Assembly (NCBI GenBank): GCA_030531505.1
Contig: JAUNNH010000010.1
Location: forward strand, 1 to 64,000
Source: Eubacteriales bacterium
Lineage (GTDB): Bacteria; Bacillota; Clostridia; Oscillospirales; Oscillospiraceae
Direction: 5' to 3'
Length of the DNA stretch: 64,000 bases
Shown piece by piece: positions 32,561 to 40,170 of the stretch. The translations under genes and the position numbers were made by a program. The notes beneath the pieces are model-generated. The model saw only the letters and a list, made by a program, of their open reading frames with translations. It made no database searches and was not told the DNA's origin. Each line of letters opens with the position of its first letter. Position 1 is the first letter of the stretch.

Positions 32561-33789
32561 ATTGTTTTCAGCCGGCCGACATCCTGCTGCCGCAGGGAGT
32601 CGACATGAACAAATGGGCGGTCATCGCCTGCGATCAGTTCAGCTCGGAGCCGGAATACTGGCAGCGTGTCCGGGCGTATGTGGGCGATGCGCCGTCCGCC
32701 CTTCATCTGATCTTCCCGGAGGCGGAGCTGAGGCAGGAGCCCGAAAAGCGCATCGCCGCCATCAAGACTCAAATGACTGCCTATGAGCGCAGCGGCCTGT
32801 TCCGCCTCCTGGAAAACAGCTTCGTGTATGTGGAACGCCTGCTCTCAGACGGAACACTGCGGCGCGGGTTGGTGGGCAGACTGGATCTGGAGCGCTACGA
32901 CTACGCCGCGCATACGGATGCGTCGGTGCGGGCGACAGAGCGCACCGTGGTCGAACGCATCCCGCCGCGTGTGCGGATCCGGGAGAACGCCAGTCTGGAG
33001 CTGCCACATGTGTTGCTGCTGTGCGACGATGAGGAGGATCGGATCCTCTCCCCGCTGGCGTCCGGTCGGCAGGAACTGCTATACGACCTGGATCTGATGG
33101 AGGGCGGTGGGCATATCCGCGGCTGGCTTATCCGGGATGAGGCGGCGGACGCGCTGTGCGGACGCATTGAGCAGTACGAAGCCCGGACCCGGGAGCGCTA
33201 TGCGGCGCTGAGCGGGAGCCCCATGCTCTACGCCGTAGGGGATGGGAACCATTCTCTCGCCACAGCCAAAGCCTGCTATGAGGCGCTTCGGGCGAGACTC
33301 GGCCCGGAAGAAGCGAAACGGCATCCGGCGCGGTATGCGCTGGTTGAGCTGGAAAACCTGCACGATGAGGCGCAGCACTTCGAACCCATCCACCGCATCG
33401 TCACACAAACCGACGTACCGGCGCTGATGGAGGCGGTCCGCCGCGAACTCGGTGCGGAGGAAGGAGCCTGTTTGCACTGGGTCAGCGGTAACAGGGAAGG
33501 GGAGCTGAGGCTCGATCCCGGCCTTGGTCAGATCACGGTGGGCATCCTGCAGGGATTCCTCGATCGCTGGCTGGAGAAACATCCCGGCGAAATCGACTAT
33601 ATCCACGGAGAGGAGAGCCTGCGGCGCCTCGCACAGAAGGAAAACGGCATTGGCTTTCTTCTGCCGAAGGTGGAGAAAGACGCGTTCTTCCGCAGCATTA
33701 TGGCTGACGGTGTTCTGCCGCGCAAGACCTTCTCCATGGGCAGCGCGCGCGACAAGCGCTACTATCTCGAAGCCCGCCGTATAAAATGA
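32557..33789 (+). CDS. DUF1015 family protein
   Basis: A 410-residue cytoplasmic protein of the widespread DUF1015 family. Recognisable blocks are KWAVIACDQFSSEPEYW near the N-terminus, PMLYAVGDGNHSLATAKACY (about residues 220-240, the family hallmark GDGNH), and the C-terminal LPRKTFSMGSARDKRYYLEARRI. The family has been linked to ParB-like/sulfiredoxin-type folds with possible kinase activity, but its role in Clostridia is not known. It is coupled to the DUF3810 gene by a 4-bp overlap and followed by a two-sided terminator. Confidence 0.85.
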   Translation: MNCFQPADILLPQGVDMNKWAVIACDQFSSEPEYWQRVRAYVGDAPSALHLIFPEAELRQEPEKRIAAIKTQMTAYERSGLFRLLENSFVYVERLLSDGTLRRGLVGRLDLERYDYAAHTDASVRATERTVVERIPPRVRIRENASLELPHVLLLCDDEEDRILSPLASGRQELLYDLDLMEGGGHIRGWLIRDEAADALCGRIEQYEARTRERYAALSGSPMLYAVGDGNHSLATAKACYEALRARLGPEEAKRHPARYALVELENLHDEAQHFEPIHRIVTQTDVPALMEAVRRELGAEEGACLHWVSGNREGELRLDPGLGQITVGILQGFLDRWLEKHPGEIDYIHGEESLRRLAQKENGIGFLLPKVEKDAFFRSIMADGVLPRKTFSMGSARDKRYYLEARRIK

Positions 33790-33792
33790 AAA

Positions 33793-33834
33793 AAGCGAGG
33801 CCATGAAAAGGATAGCCTTTTCGCGGCCTCGCTT
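33793..33834. terminator. Bidirectional terminator between DUF1015 and TetR genes
   Basis: A 10-bp outer stem (AAGCGAGGCC with its complement) and a 7-bp inner stem (GAAAAGG/CCTTTTC) separated by a small internal loop. Confidence 0.75.
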
Positions 33835-33842
33835 GGCAATTT

Positions 33843-34397
33843 TTAAAGCTCGCAGCGCCGTATCATCTCTTCGATCATCCCGTGCGTGATCTCGCACAGT
33901 CGATTCCCGTAGCGGCTCATGTCCAGCCGCATGCCGGATTGGAGCCAGGCGCTGACCATGCCGAAGATATTGCATGTGTGATAGTGCAGCAGCACGGCCC
34001 GATCCTCGGGAGAGAGTTTCCGGTCCGGGAAGGCGGTCCGGAAGTAGGTGATGATAGTCTGCTCGCAGACACGCCAGAGATATTGCTCAAATATGTCGCG
34101 GTTGACGGAATGGTATATGTGAAGGATCACACGTTTATGCTCTATGGCATAGGAACTTGCGATCTCAATGCATTCCTCCAGACTGTCGATGCTGGGGTGC
34201 TCGCAGATGATGCGTTCGATCTCACGTGTAAAGATCTCACTGATCAGGGAGGGAATATCCTGATAGTGGTAATAGAAGGAATTGCGGTTGATGCCACAGT
34301 CATCGGTAATGTCCTTCACCGTGATCTTGTTGAGGGGGCGTTCGTCCAACAACTTCAAAAAGGAGGCGCGTATTGCATTTTTCGTAAAATTCGCCAT
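33843..34397 (-). CDS. TetR-family transcriptional regulator
   Basis: A 184-residue regulator. The N-terminal helix-turn-helix is KITVKDITDDCGINRNSFYYHYQDIPSLI (about residues 22-50), typical of TetR proteins; the C-terminal helical part is a ligand-binding/dimerisation domain of unclear specificity. I chose the ATG at 34395-34397, preceded by AAAGGAG. It is divergent from a membrane protein/LRR operon, and a 15-bp inverted repeat at 34533-34547 over the start of that operon is a good operator candidate. Regulation of the divergent genes is an inference from this layout. Confidence 0.88.
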   Translation of the reverse strand: MANFTKNAIRASFLKLLDERPLNKITVKDITDDCGINRNSFYYHYQDIPSLISEIFTREIERIICEHPSIDSLEECIEIASSYAIEHKRVILHIYHSVNRDIFEQYLWRVCEQTIITYFRTAFPDRKLSPEDRAVLLHYHTCNIFGMVSAWLQSGMRLDMSRYGNRLCEITHGMIEEMIRRCEL

Positions 34398-34426
34398 GAC
34401 CGGGCTCCTTTCCCACTTCTGAGCGT

Positions 34427-34455
34427 ATTGTAACAAAAAATGCCCCAAAAAACAA
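34427..34455 (-). promoter_or_regulatory. Promoter of the TetR gene
   Basis: Minus strand: TTGTTT (complement of 34450-34455), 17-bp spacer, TACAAT (complement of 34427-34432). Confidence 0.65.
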
Positions 34456-34508
34456 CTGCGTCAGATCGGATAAAACAACATGGCGCAGGGTGGTGCCCAT
34501 CCTTTTTC

Positions 34509-34547
34509 TTGCGCATTGCGGCGGCATGTGCTATACTGAACCAGTAT
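34509..34547 (+). promoter_or_regulatory. Promoter with overlapping inverted-repeat operator, membrane protein/LRR operon
   Basis: TTGCGC (34509-34514), 17-bp spacer, TATACT (34532-34537). The perfect inverted repeat ATACTG-AAC-CAGTAT (34533-34547) covers the -10 box and transcript start, the classic place for a repressor such as the divergent TetR protein. Confidence 0.6.
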
Positions 34548-34588
34548 CATGGATGTGCTATGCATATACGATATACGGAGGGACTATC

Positions 34589-35311
34589 ATGGATAACCCG
34601 AAGATCAGATTCTATGTGGATAATAACAGCTTCTGGGCGCACGGGACGGGCGTTTTGCTGGCGCTTGCAACGGTGTTTCAGTTCGTCGCGTGCTGGGGAC
34701 TTTGGAACGATCGCTTTTTCGCTCTGACGCAGATCCTGCTTCCGGTCGCGAGCTACTTCCTCTTCGTCCTGCTGCTTGCGCTGCTTGGCAAGAAGGCGCT
34801 CTGGGTGACGATTCTGCCCTTCCTGGGAGGCGTCGCCTATTACGGGATGCAGGCCTGGTACGCGGAGGACCGTATTCTCATGGTGATCGGGATCGTCTAT
34901 TGTGTGCTGGCGCTTGTTCTGTATGTCGGGACGGCCTTTTCCCTGATCCGGACCAAGTGGCTGCTCGTGCTTCTCTTTGCCGTGCCCTTCTGCTACCGCG
35001 CGTTTTACCGGGACGTGCTGATCCTGCAGAATGTGGAGCAGCCTGCGACCTTTGCGGCCGGTATGCGGGAAATAAGCCTTCTGTGCGTGTTGCTCGCGAT
35101 GACGCTGCTGGCCCTCGGCATGAAAAAGCTGACGCGCAAGGGAAAAGAACCTCAACCTGTGTCCGCCCCTGCCGTTGAGCCCGCGCCGGTTCCGGCCCCG
35201 GCTCCGGCGCCCGCTGCCACGGTGGAAAATGCTCCGTCTCCCTTCTCAATTCCGGCGGAGCCTGTACCGGCGCAGGATAACGTCAATCCCACTGAAAACG
35301 ACGTGAAATGA
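34589..35311 (+). CDS. Membrane protein with Pro/Ala-rich C-terminal tail
   Basis: A 240-residue protein I cannot assign to a named family. Six membrane spans are seen (about residues 18-37, 43-62, 66-83, 90-110, 114-132 and 155-172). A cytoplasmic or external tail of about 65 residues follows, with a Pro/Ala repeat (APVPAPAPAPAA) and ending PTENDVK. The ATG at 34589 has GGAGG 7 nt upstream. The stop overlaps the next start (ATGA), coupling it to the LRR protein. A TetR regulator is divergent. Confidence 0.8.
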   Translation: MDNPKIRFYVDNNSFWAHGTGVLLALATVFQFVACWGLWNDRFFALTQILLPVASYFLFVLLLALLGKKALWVTILPFLGGVAYYGMQAWYAEDRILMVIGIVYCVLALVLYVGTAFSLIRTKWLLVLLFAVPFCYRAFYRDVLILQNVEQPATFAAGMREISLLCVLLAMTLLALGMKKLTRKGKEPQPVSAPAVEPAPVPAPAPAPAATVENAPSPFSIPAEPVPAQDNVNPTENDVK

Positions 35312-37335
35312 GCAGAGCCCGATACACCGGCGCCCACGCGGCCAGGCCGGTGGCGAAGGACCAGGAGAAAAAGGCTCCGACCCGTCAGGAAAAACGGCGT
35401 GTGAGTTCGTCGCCCTTTTGGCCGGCCCGGACCGGGCAGAAAGCAAGTGCCCGGCCTGAGCCGGCCTCGCCTTCTGCAGAGGAACGGACCACACGTATAT
35501 CCGCACCGATTCAGGCGGGGACAGACGGTGCTTCGCCGGTACGTGGAAAAACGGGGCGGATATCCCTGCCGGCGCAGGACGCGACCGGGAGGCTCGGAAA
35601 AGCGGAGCTGTCACATACGGGCCATATCCGGGTGGAAACGCCGGCTTTTCCCGGCAGGGAGCGCAGAAAACCGTCGCGGCGCCTGATCTTTTTCCTGGCG
35701 GCCGTAATTGCAGCGCTGCTGCTCGGCGTTGTCGCGATGGCGATCCTGCGTCCTGTTGGCGAGGGAGCCTATGAGGAGAATATGGCCAAAGCGGCCGAGG
35801 CCTATGATCAGGGAGATTGGGATAACGCGCTGCGCTATTTGCGGCGTGCCGCCTCTTATGAGGAAACAGACGAGTGCCGGAAGCGGATGGCAGCCTGCTA
35901 CGAACAGACCGGCATGCTCGACAAAGCACTCGAATATCTCCGCATGGTCGACTCCGCCGACACGTGGGCCTCGGAGCGGATCCTGCAGATCGAACAGAAA
36001 AAGGCTATGGAAAAAACAGCGGATACGGTGCAGGTGCTCGGCGCACTTCTCCCGCCGGATGCCAGAGACCTTGTTCTGGACGGACGCGGCCTCCGGGACG
36101 AGGATCTGCAGGAGATCGTCCGGCTTTATGCCCTTGACACGCTTTCGCTGAGCGATAATCGGATCCGGGATTTTTCCGCGCTCACCCAGCTGGGCAGCCT
36201 GGATGTGCTGGACCTCAGCGGCAATCAGATCTCGGATCTGAGTCCGCTGAATAAAATGAGCGGGCTGCGCGCACTCTATCTGGACCGCAATCCCCTGGAT
36301 GACCTGATGCCGCTCTATGGCCTCCAGAATCTGAACACCCTGAGTATCCAGGGCTGCGGCATCGGGGAGGAGCAGCTTGCCACGCTGGCGGAAGCTCTTC
36401 CCGCCTGCGCAATCCTCAGCGACGCACCGGAGGAAGATGTGAGCGATATCAGCCTCGGCGGGCTGACCTTCCGTTCGGATGTGGAAGAACTGGATCTGAG
36501 CGGTCGGGGCGTGCGGGACATCAGTGTGCTGGCTGCCTGCAAGGAGCTCAGGCGCCTGGATCTGAGCGGCAACGAGATCAGTGATCTGCAGGGCCTCATG
36601 AACCTCCCACACTTGAGCCAGCTCAATATCGCGTCGAATCAGATCGGTGATTTGCGCCCCCTGATGGGGATCGAGACGCTGCGCCGCCTGAACGCGGCCG
36701 AGAATGTGCTGACGGATACGGCGGCTTTCAGTGCTATGACGGCGCTCCAGGAGCTGGATCTCTCCGGAAACCCGCTTTCGGATTACAGTGGGCTTCGCCA
36801 TCTTACCAACCTCACGATGCTCACAAAGCTTGTGCTCGACGAGAATCCGGAGCTCAGCAATGACGCCTACGGACTTCTTAAGTCCAGCCTTCCGAGCTGC
36901 TCGATCAGCCATACGGAGCTGATCTATACGATCCACATCGATGGGCAGCCGGTGCTCAGCAATGTGACACATCTGGATTTGAGCGGCAAAGGCATCGTAG
37001 ATCTGAGCGGCTTGGAGCGTCTGAACTATCTCACGAGTCTGGACCTGAGCCGAAACCAGATCGGCAATCTCTATGTCATGCAGATCATCGCCAGCCGAGA
37101 GAGCCTGCAGGAACTGAATCTCGCGTTCAACCAGCTCACTTCGGTAAATGAACTCATCGGCCTCACCGCACTGGAGAGCCTGAACCTCTATGCCAACCCG
37201 CTGCAGAGCATCCAGACGCTGAAAAGCATGACCTGGCTGCGCTGGCTGAACGTCGGAAGCTGTGGCTTGAGCGAGGAGCAGCTTTCCGAGCTTCAAAACG
37301 CTCTCCCCAATTGTGTGATCGAGCTGGAAGCCTGA
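35308..37335 (+). CDS. Single-pass membrane protein with TPR-like and leucine-rich repeats
   Basis: A 675-residue protein. Residues 1-125 are disordered, basic and Pro/Ser/Thr-rich, and contain related short motifs (TTRIS at 61-65, TGRIS at 82-86, TGRL at 93-96, TGHI at 104-107). A membrane span is at 126-147. Residues 155-235 look TPR-like (AYDQGDWDNALRYLRRAA, then QTGMLDKALEYLRMV). From about 250 to the end there are some 17-18 leucine-rich repeats of about 22 residues, such as LDVLDLSGNQISDLSPL and LTSLDLSRNQIGNL, of the internalin/bacterial type. By the positive-inside rule the tail is cytoplasmic and the repeats lie outside, where they would bind a protein ligand. No cell-wall sorting signal is seen. 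Confidence 0.85.
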   Translation: MSRARYTGAHAARPVAKDQEKKAPTRQEKRRVSSSPFWPARTGQKASARPEPASPSAEERTTRISAPIQAGTDGASPVRGKTGRISLPAQDATGRLGKAELSHTGHIRVETPAFPGRERRKPSRRLIFFLAAVIAALLLGVVAMAILRPVGEGAYEENMAKAAEAYDQGDWDNALRYLRRAASYEETDECRKRMAACYEQTGMLDKALEYLRMVDSADTWASERILQIEQKKAMEKTADTVQVLGALLPPDARDLVLDGRGLRDEDLQEIVRLYALDTLSLSDNRIRDFSALTQLGSLDVLDLSGNQISDLSPLNKMSGLRALYLDRNPLDDLMPLYGLQNLNTLSIQGCGIGEEQLATLAEALPACAILSDAPEEDVSDISLGGLTFRSDVEELDLSGRGVRDISVLAACKELRRLDLSGNEISDLQGLMNLPHLSQLNIASNQIGDLRPLMGIETLRRLNAAENVLTDTAAFSAMTALQELDLSGNPLSDYSGLRHLTNLTMLTKLVLDENPELSNDAYGLLKSSLPSCSISHTELIYTIHIDGQPVLSNVTHLDLSGKGIVDLSGLERLNYLTSLDLSRNQIGNLYVMQIIASRESLQELNLAFNQLTSVNELIGLTALESLNLYANPLQSIQTLKSMTWLRWLNVGSCGLSEEQLSELQNALPNCVIELEA

Positions 37336-37353
37336 AAAACGGAATATATGCAT

Positions 37354-37385
37354 AAAGCCCCTGACCGCCATCGGTCAGGGGCTTT
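37354..37385. terminator. Bidirectional terminator between LRR gene and galT
   Basis: A perfect 14-bp stem (AAAGCCCCTGACCG with its complement) with a 4-nt loop, flanked by A and T runs of three. Confidence 0.75.
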
Positions 37386-37401
37386 GTGCATGAAAAATCA
37401 T

Positions 37402-38892
37402 TTATTTTGAGTTGACATAATTAATAAACCGCAGGAAAGCGGCGCGCCCGGCTTCATCTCGCTTATAGACGCCGGCGTGTTCGAGCACGCGCATAAAGAC
37501 CTTGCCAACCTCCTCGCGGAGTATGACCTCGGCGTTATCACGCCGGAATTCCCGACGGCGCAAAATCTCCTCCGCCCAGTCGGCATGCTGTGCCAGCATG
37601 GGATCGGTACGCAGATCGCGCCCCTCGAGCATGGCCTCCTGCAAAGCGGCCAGCTCCGTCTTCAGGCGGGAAGGGAGAACGGCGAGCCCCATGACCTCGA
37701 TCAGGCCGATGTTCTCCTTCTTGATGTGGTGCAGCTCCTGGTGCGGATGATACAGACCCAGGGGATACTCCGCCGTCGTGAGATTGTTGCGCAGCACCAG
37801 GTCCAGCTGATAAGCGCTTCCGCGGCGGCGGGCGATGGGCGTGATGGTGTTATGGGGCGTACCGTCGGTCTCCGCGAGGATCACGGCGGCCTCGTCGGTG
37901 TAGGCGCGCCAGCAGCCGAGGATCTTGTCCGCAAGCTCAATGATGTGCTCACGGTCTTCCCCGGTGAGACGGATCACGCTCATCGGCCATTTGACGATCC
38001 CGGCCTCTACATCCTCAAAGCCTGTGAAGCGCAGCTCTGTCTCGATCGGGGCTTTGGCCATCGCAAATTCATAATGCCCGCCCTGAAAATGGTCGTGGCT
38101 CAGGATTGAGCCGCCCACGATGGGCAGGTCGGCGTTGGAGCCTACGAAATAGTGGGGAAAGAGCGTGATGAAATCAAAGAGCTTGCAGAAGGCGGCGCGG
38201 TCCACCTTCATAGGGGTGTGTTCCGCGTTGAAGACGATGCAGTGCTCGTTGTAATAGACATAGGGGGAGTATTGCCAGAACCAGGGTGTGCCGGCAATGG
38301 TCAGAGGGATGATACGGTGATTCTGCCGCGCGGGATGGTTCATGCGCCCGGCATATCCTTCATTTTCGGCGCAGAGCTGACACTTCGGATAGCCGGCCTG
38401 CGGCGCGAGACGGGCGGCGGCGATGGCGCGCGGATCTTTTTCCGGCTTGGAGAGATTGATGGTGATATCAAGCGGACCGTAATCGCTCTCATAGACCCAC
38501 TTGACATCTTTCGCGATACGGTCGCGGCGGATATAGTTGGTATCGCAGCTGAAACGGTAATACCAGTCGGTAGCGGCCCGGGGGCTCTCGGCGTAAAGCG
38601 CGGCGAAGCGCTCGCGTACTTCGTGCGGCCAGGGGGTCAGCGCACCCATGAGCGCCGTGTCGAAGAGGTCGCGTGCCGTGATGTTGTCCTCACAGACGCC
38701 GCGTTTCACCGCATCGTCGGTCAGCCTTTCCAAAAGGGCAGCGAGTGAGTCGGAAGCGGGAAGACCGCTGTCTCCAACTTCATCCAGACGCAGGGTTTCC
38801 AGCAGGCGATTGAAGATATAGGTCTCGTCTCCTTCACGGATCAGTCCTCTGTCCAGACCGTAACGGATCAGCGCATCGATCGTTGCTTTCAT
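37402..38892 (-). CDS. galT: UDP-glucose--hexose-1-phosphate uridylyltransferase (type 2 GalT)
   Basis: A 496-residue enzyme of the Leloir pathway that swaps UMP between UDP-glucose and galactose-1-phosphate. It is the Firmicutes type 2 form, longer than E. coli GalT (about 350). Visible blocks are PLDITINLSKPEKDPRAIA, CQLCAENEGYAGRMNHPARQNHR, the active-site loop SILSHDHFQGGHYEF (HxH) and LYHPHQELHHIKKENIGLIEVMG. Its start overlaps the galK stop by 4 bp (ATGA), so galK-galT form one operon. A dedicated galE and galactose transporter are not seen nearby. Confidence 0.93.
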   Translation of the reverse strand: MKATIDALIRYGLDRGLIREGDETYIFNRLLETLRLDEVGDSGLPASDSLAALLERLTDDAVKRGVCEDNITARDLFDTALMGALTPWPHEVRERFAALYAESPRAATDWYYRFSCDTNYIRRDRIAKDVKWVYESDYGPLDITINLSKPEKDPRAIAAARLAPQAGYPKCQLCAENEGYAGRMNHPARQNHRIIPLTIAGTPWFWQYSPYVYYNEHCIVFNAEHTPMKVDRAAFCKLFDFITLFPHYFVGSNADLPIVGGSILSHDHFQGGHYEFAMAKAPIETELRFTGFEDVEAGIVKWPMSVIRLTGEDREHIIELADKILGCWRAYTDEAAVILAETDGTPHNTITPIARRRGSAYQLDLVLRNNLTTAEYPLGLYHPHQELHHIKKENIGLIEVMGLAVLPSRLKTELAALQEAMLEGRDLRTDPMLAQHADWAEEILRRREFRRDNAEVILREEVGKVFMRVLEHAGVYKRDEAGRAAFLRFINYVNSK

Positions 38893-40067
38893 AGGACCTC
38901 CAACAGAATGCCACCCGCAGAACGGATGGAGAGTACAAGGCAGCTGCCTTCGCCCAGCGCGGCGTCCATCTCGGAACGGAAGCGGGCGAGCATATCCAGC
39001 GGTACGAAAGCCTGGATCGTACCGGCAAAGCCGCCGCCGTGGACCCGGCAGGCGCCGCGTCCACCGAGCAGCTTTTCAGCCAGCGCGAGGGCGACGGCCA
39101 GATCCTGGTGGGCCTTATAGCCAGCGGGGATCACGTTTTGAAGATACATCCAGGAGGAACGGCCGGAGGCCTTGACCAGCTCCAGGAAACGGTCGAAGTC
39201 CCCACGCTTGAGTGCGGCCACCTGCTCGGTGACACGTCGGTTTTCCTCATAGACGTGGATGGCACGCAGTACGGCACGGTCACCGGCCTCTCGACGCAGC
39301 GCCGGCAGTGCGGCGTAGAAATCCTCCTCCGGCACTTCGCGCAGGTGCGTTTTGCCGAAGTGGGTGTTGATAGCCCGCAGTTCTCCGGGGATCGCGGCAT
39401 ACTCGTCGGTCAGATCGGCGTGATCGGCACCGCTGTCCACAATACAGAGCGCGTAGCCATAAGCAGTCAGATCCAGTTCGAGACGCTCGACGGCAGGGGC
39501 TTTCTCGTCGGCGAAGTCGATGGTGATGACGCCGCCGAGGGAGGAGGCAGCCTGGTCCAGCAAGCCGCAGGGCTTCCCGAAATATACATTCTCGGCATAT
39601 TGCCCGATACGGGCGATCTCCAGCGCGTTCAGCCCTGCCTGGGTAAGGTGATTCAGAATGGTGCCGAGCAGTACCTCAAACGCGGCGGAAGAGGAAAGCC
39701 CGCTTCCCGCAAGTACCCGGCTGGTCACGCAGGCGTCAAAGCCGGGAACAGAGAAGCCGTGCGCTGCGATCCCGGCAGCGGTGCCGCGGATGAGAGCGGC
39801 GGTGGTCCCGGTTTCCGCAGGGTGAACGGCCAGATCGTCAAGCTCAATAACGCAGCGGGGGTAGCCCTCCGACTGGACCCGGATCACCGGCTCCCCGTTC
39901 GGCGCAACGGCAGCTATCGTGTCCAGATCCACAGCGCCGGCAAGCACTTTGCCGAGCTGATGGTCGGTATGGTTGCCGCTCAATTCCGTGCGGCCCGGAG
40001 CGGAGAACAGATACCTTGCTTCCCGATGAAACGTGGTCTGAAAGAATTGTTTGATCTCTTCGTACAT
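38889..40067 (-). CDS. galK: Galactokinase
   Basis: A 392-residue GHMP-family kinase that phosphorylates galactose at C1. The galactokinase signature reads APGRTELSGNHTDHQ (about residues 24-38, usually GRVNLIGEHTDY, so it is the divergent Clostridia type), the ATP loop is LAGSGLSSSAAFE, and the C-terminal GHMP motif is RVHGGGFAGTIQAF. The ATG at 40065-40067 follows a GGAGG site by 8 nt. It is the first gene of galKT, with a good promoter at 40099-40127. Confidence 0.93.
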   Translation of the reverse strand: MYEEIKQFFQTTFHREARYLFSAPGRTELSGNHTDHQLGKVLAGAVDLDTIAAVAPNGEPVIRVQSEGYPRCVIELDDLAVHPAETGTTAALIRGTAAGIAAHGFSVPGFDACVTSRVLAGSGLSSSAAFEVLLGTILNHLTQAGLNALEIARIGQYAENVYFGKPCGLLDQAASSLGGVITIDFADEKAPAVERLELDLTAYGYALCIVDSGADHADLTDEYAAIPGELRAINTHFGKTHLREVPEEDFYAALPALRREAGDRAVLRAIHVYEENRRVTEQVAALKRGDFDRFLELVKASGRSSWMYLQNVIPAGYKAHQDLAVALALAEKLLGGRGACRVHGGGFAGTIQAFVPLDMLARFRSEMDAALGEGSCLVLSIRSAGGILLEVL

Positions 40068-40098
40068 GACAGCCTCCGACAGATACAATGTCAGTAGT

Positions 40099-40127
40099 AC
40101 AGTATCACAGTTTCGAACAGGGGTCAA
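40099..40127 (-). promoter_or_regulatory. Promoter of galKT
   Basis: Minus strand: TTGACC (complement of 40122-40127), 17-bp spacer, TACTGT (complement of 40099-40104). The -35 box directly abuts the T run of the upstream terminator. Confidence 0.65.
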
Positions 40128-40165
40128 TAAAAAACAGGGCTGTGAAGCTTCCTTCACAGCCCTGT
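40128..40165 (-). terminator. Terminator of the VTC/DUF4956/Cthe_2159 operon
   Basis: A perfect 14-bp stem (40134-40147 with 40152-40165) followed on the minus strand by TTTTTTA. Confidence 0.85.
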
Positions 40166-40170
40166 AAGGA

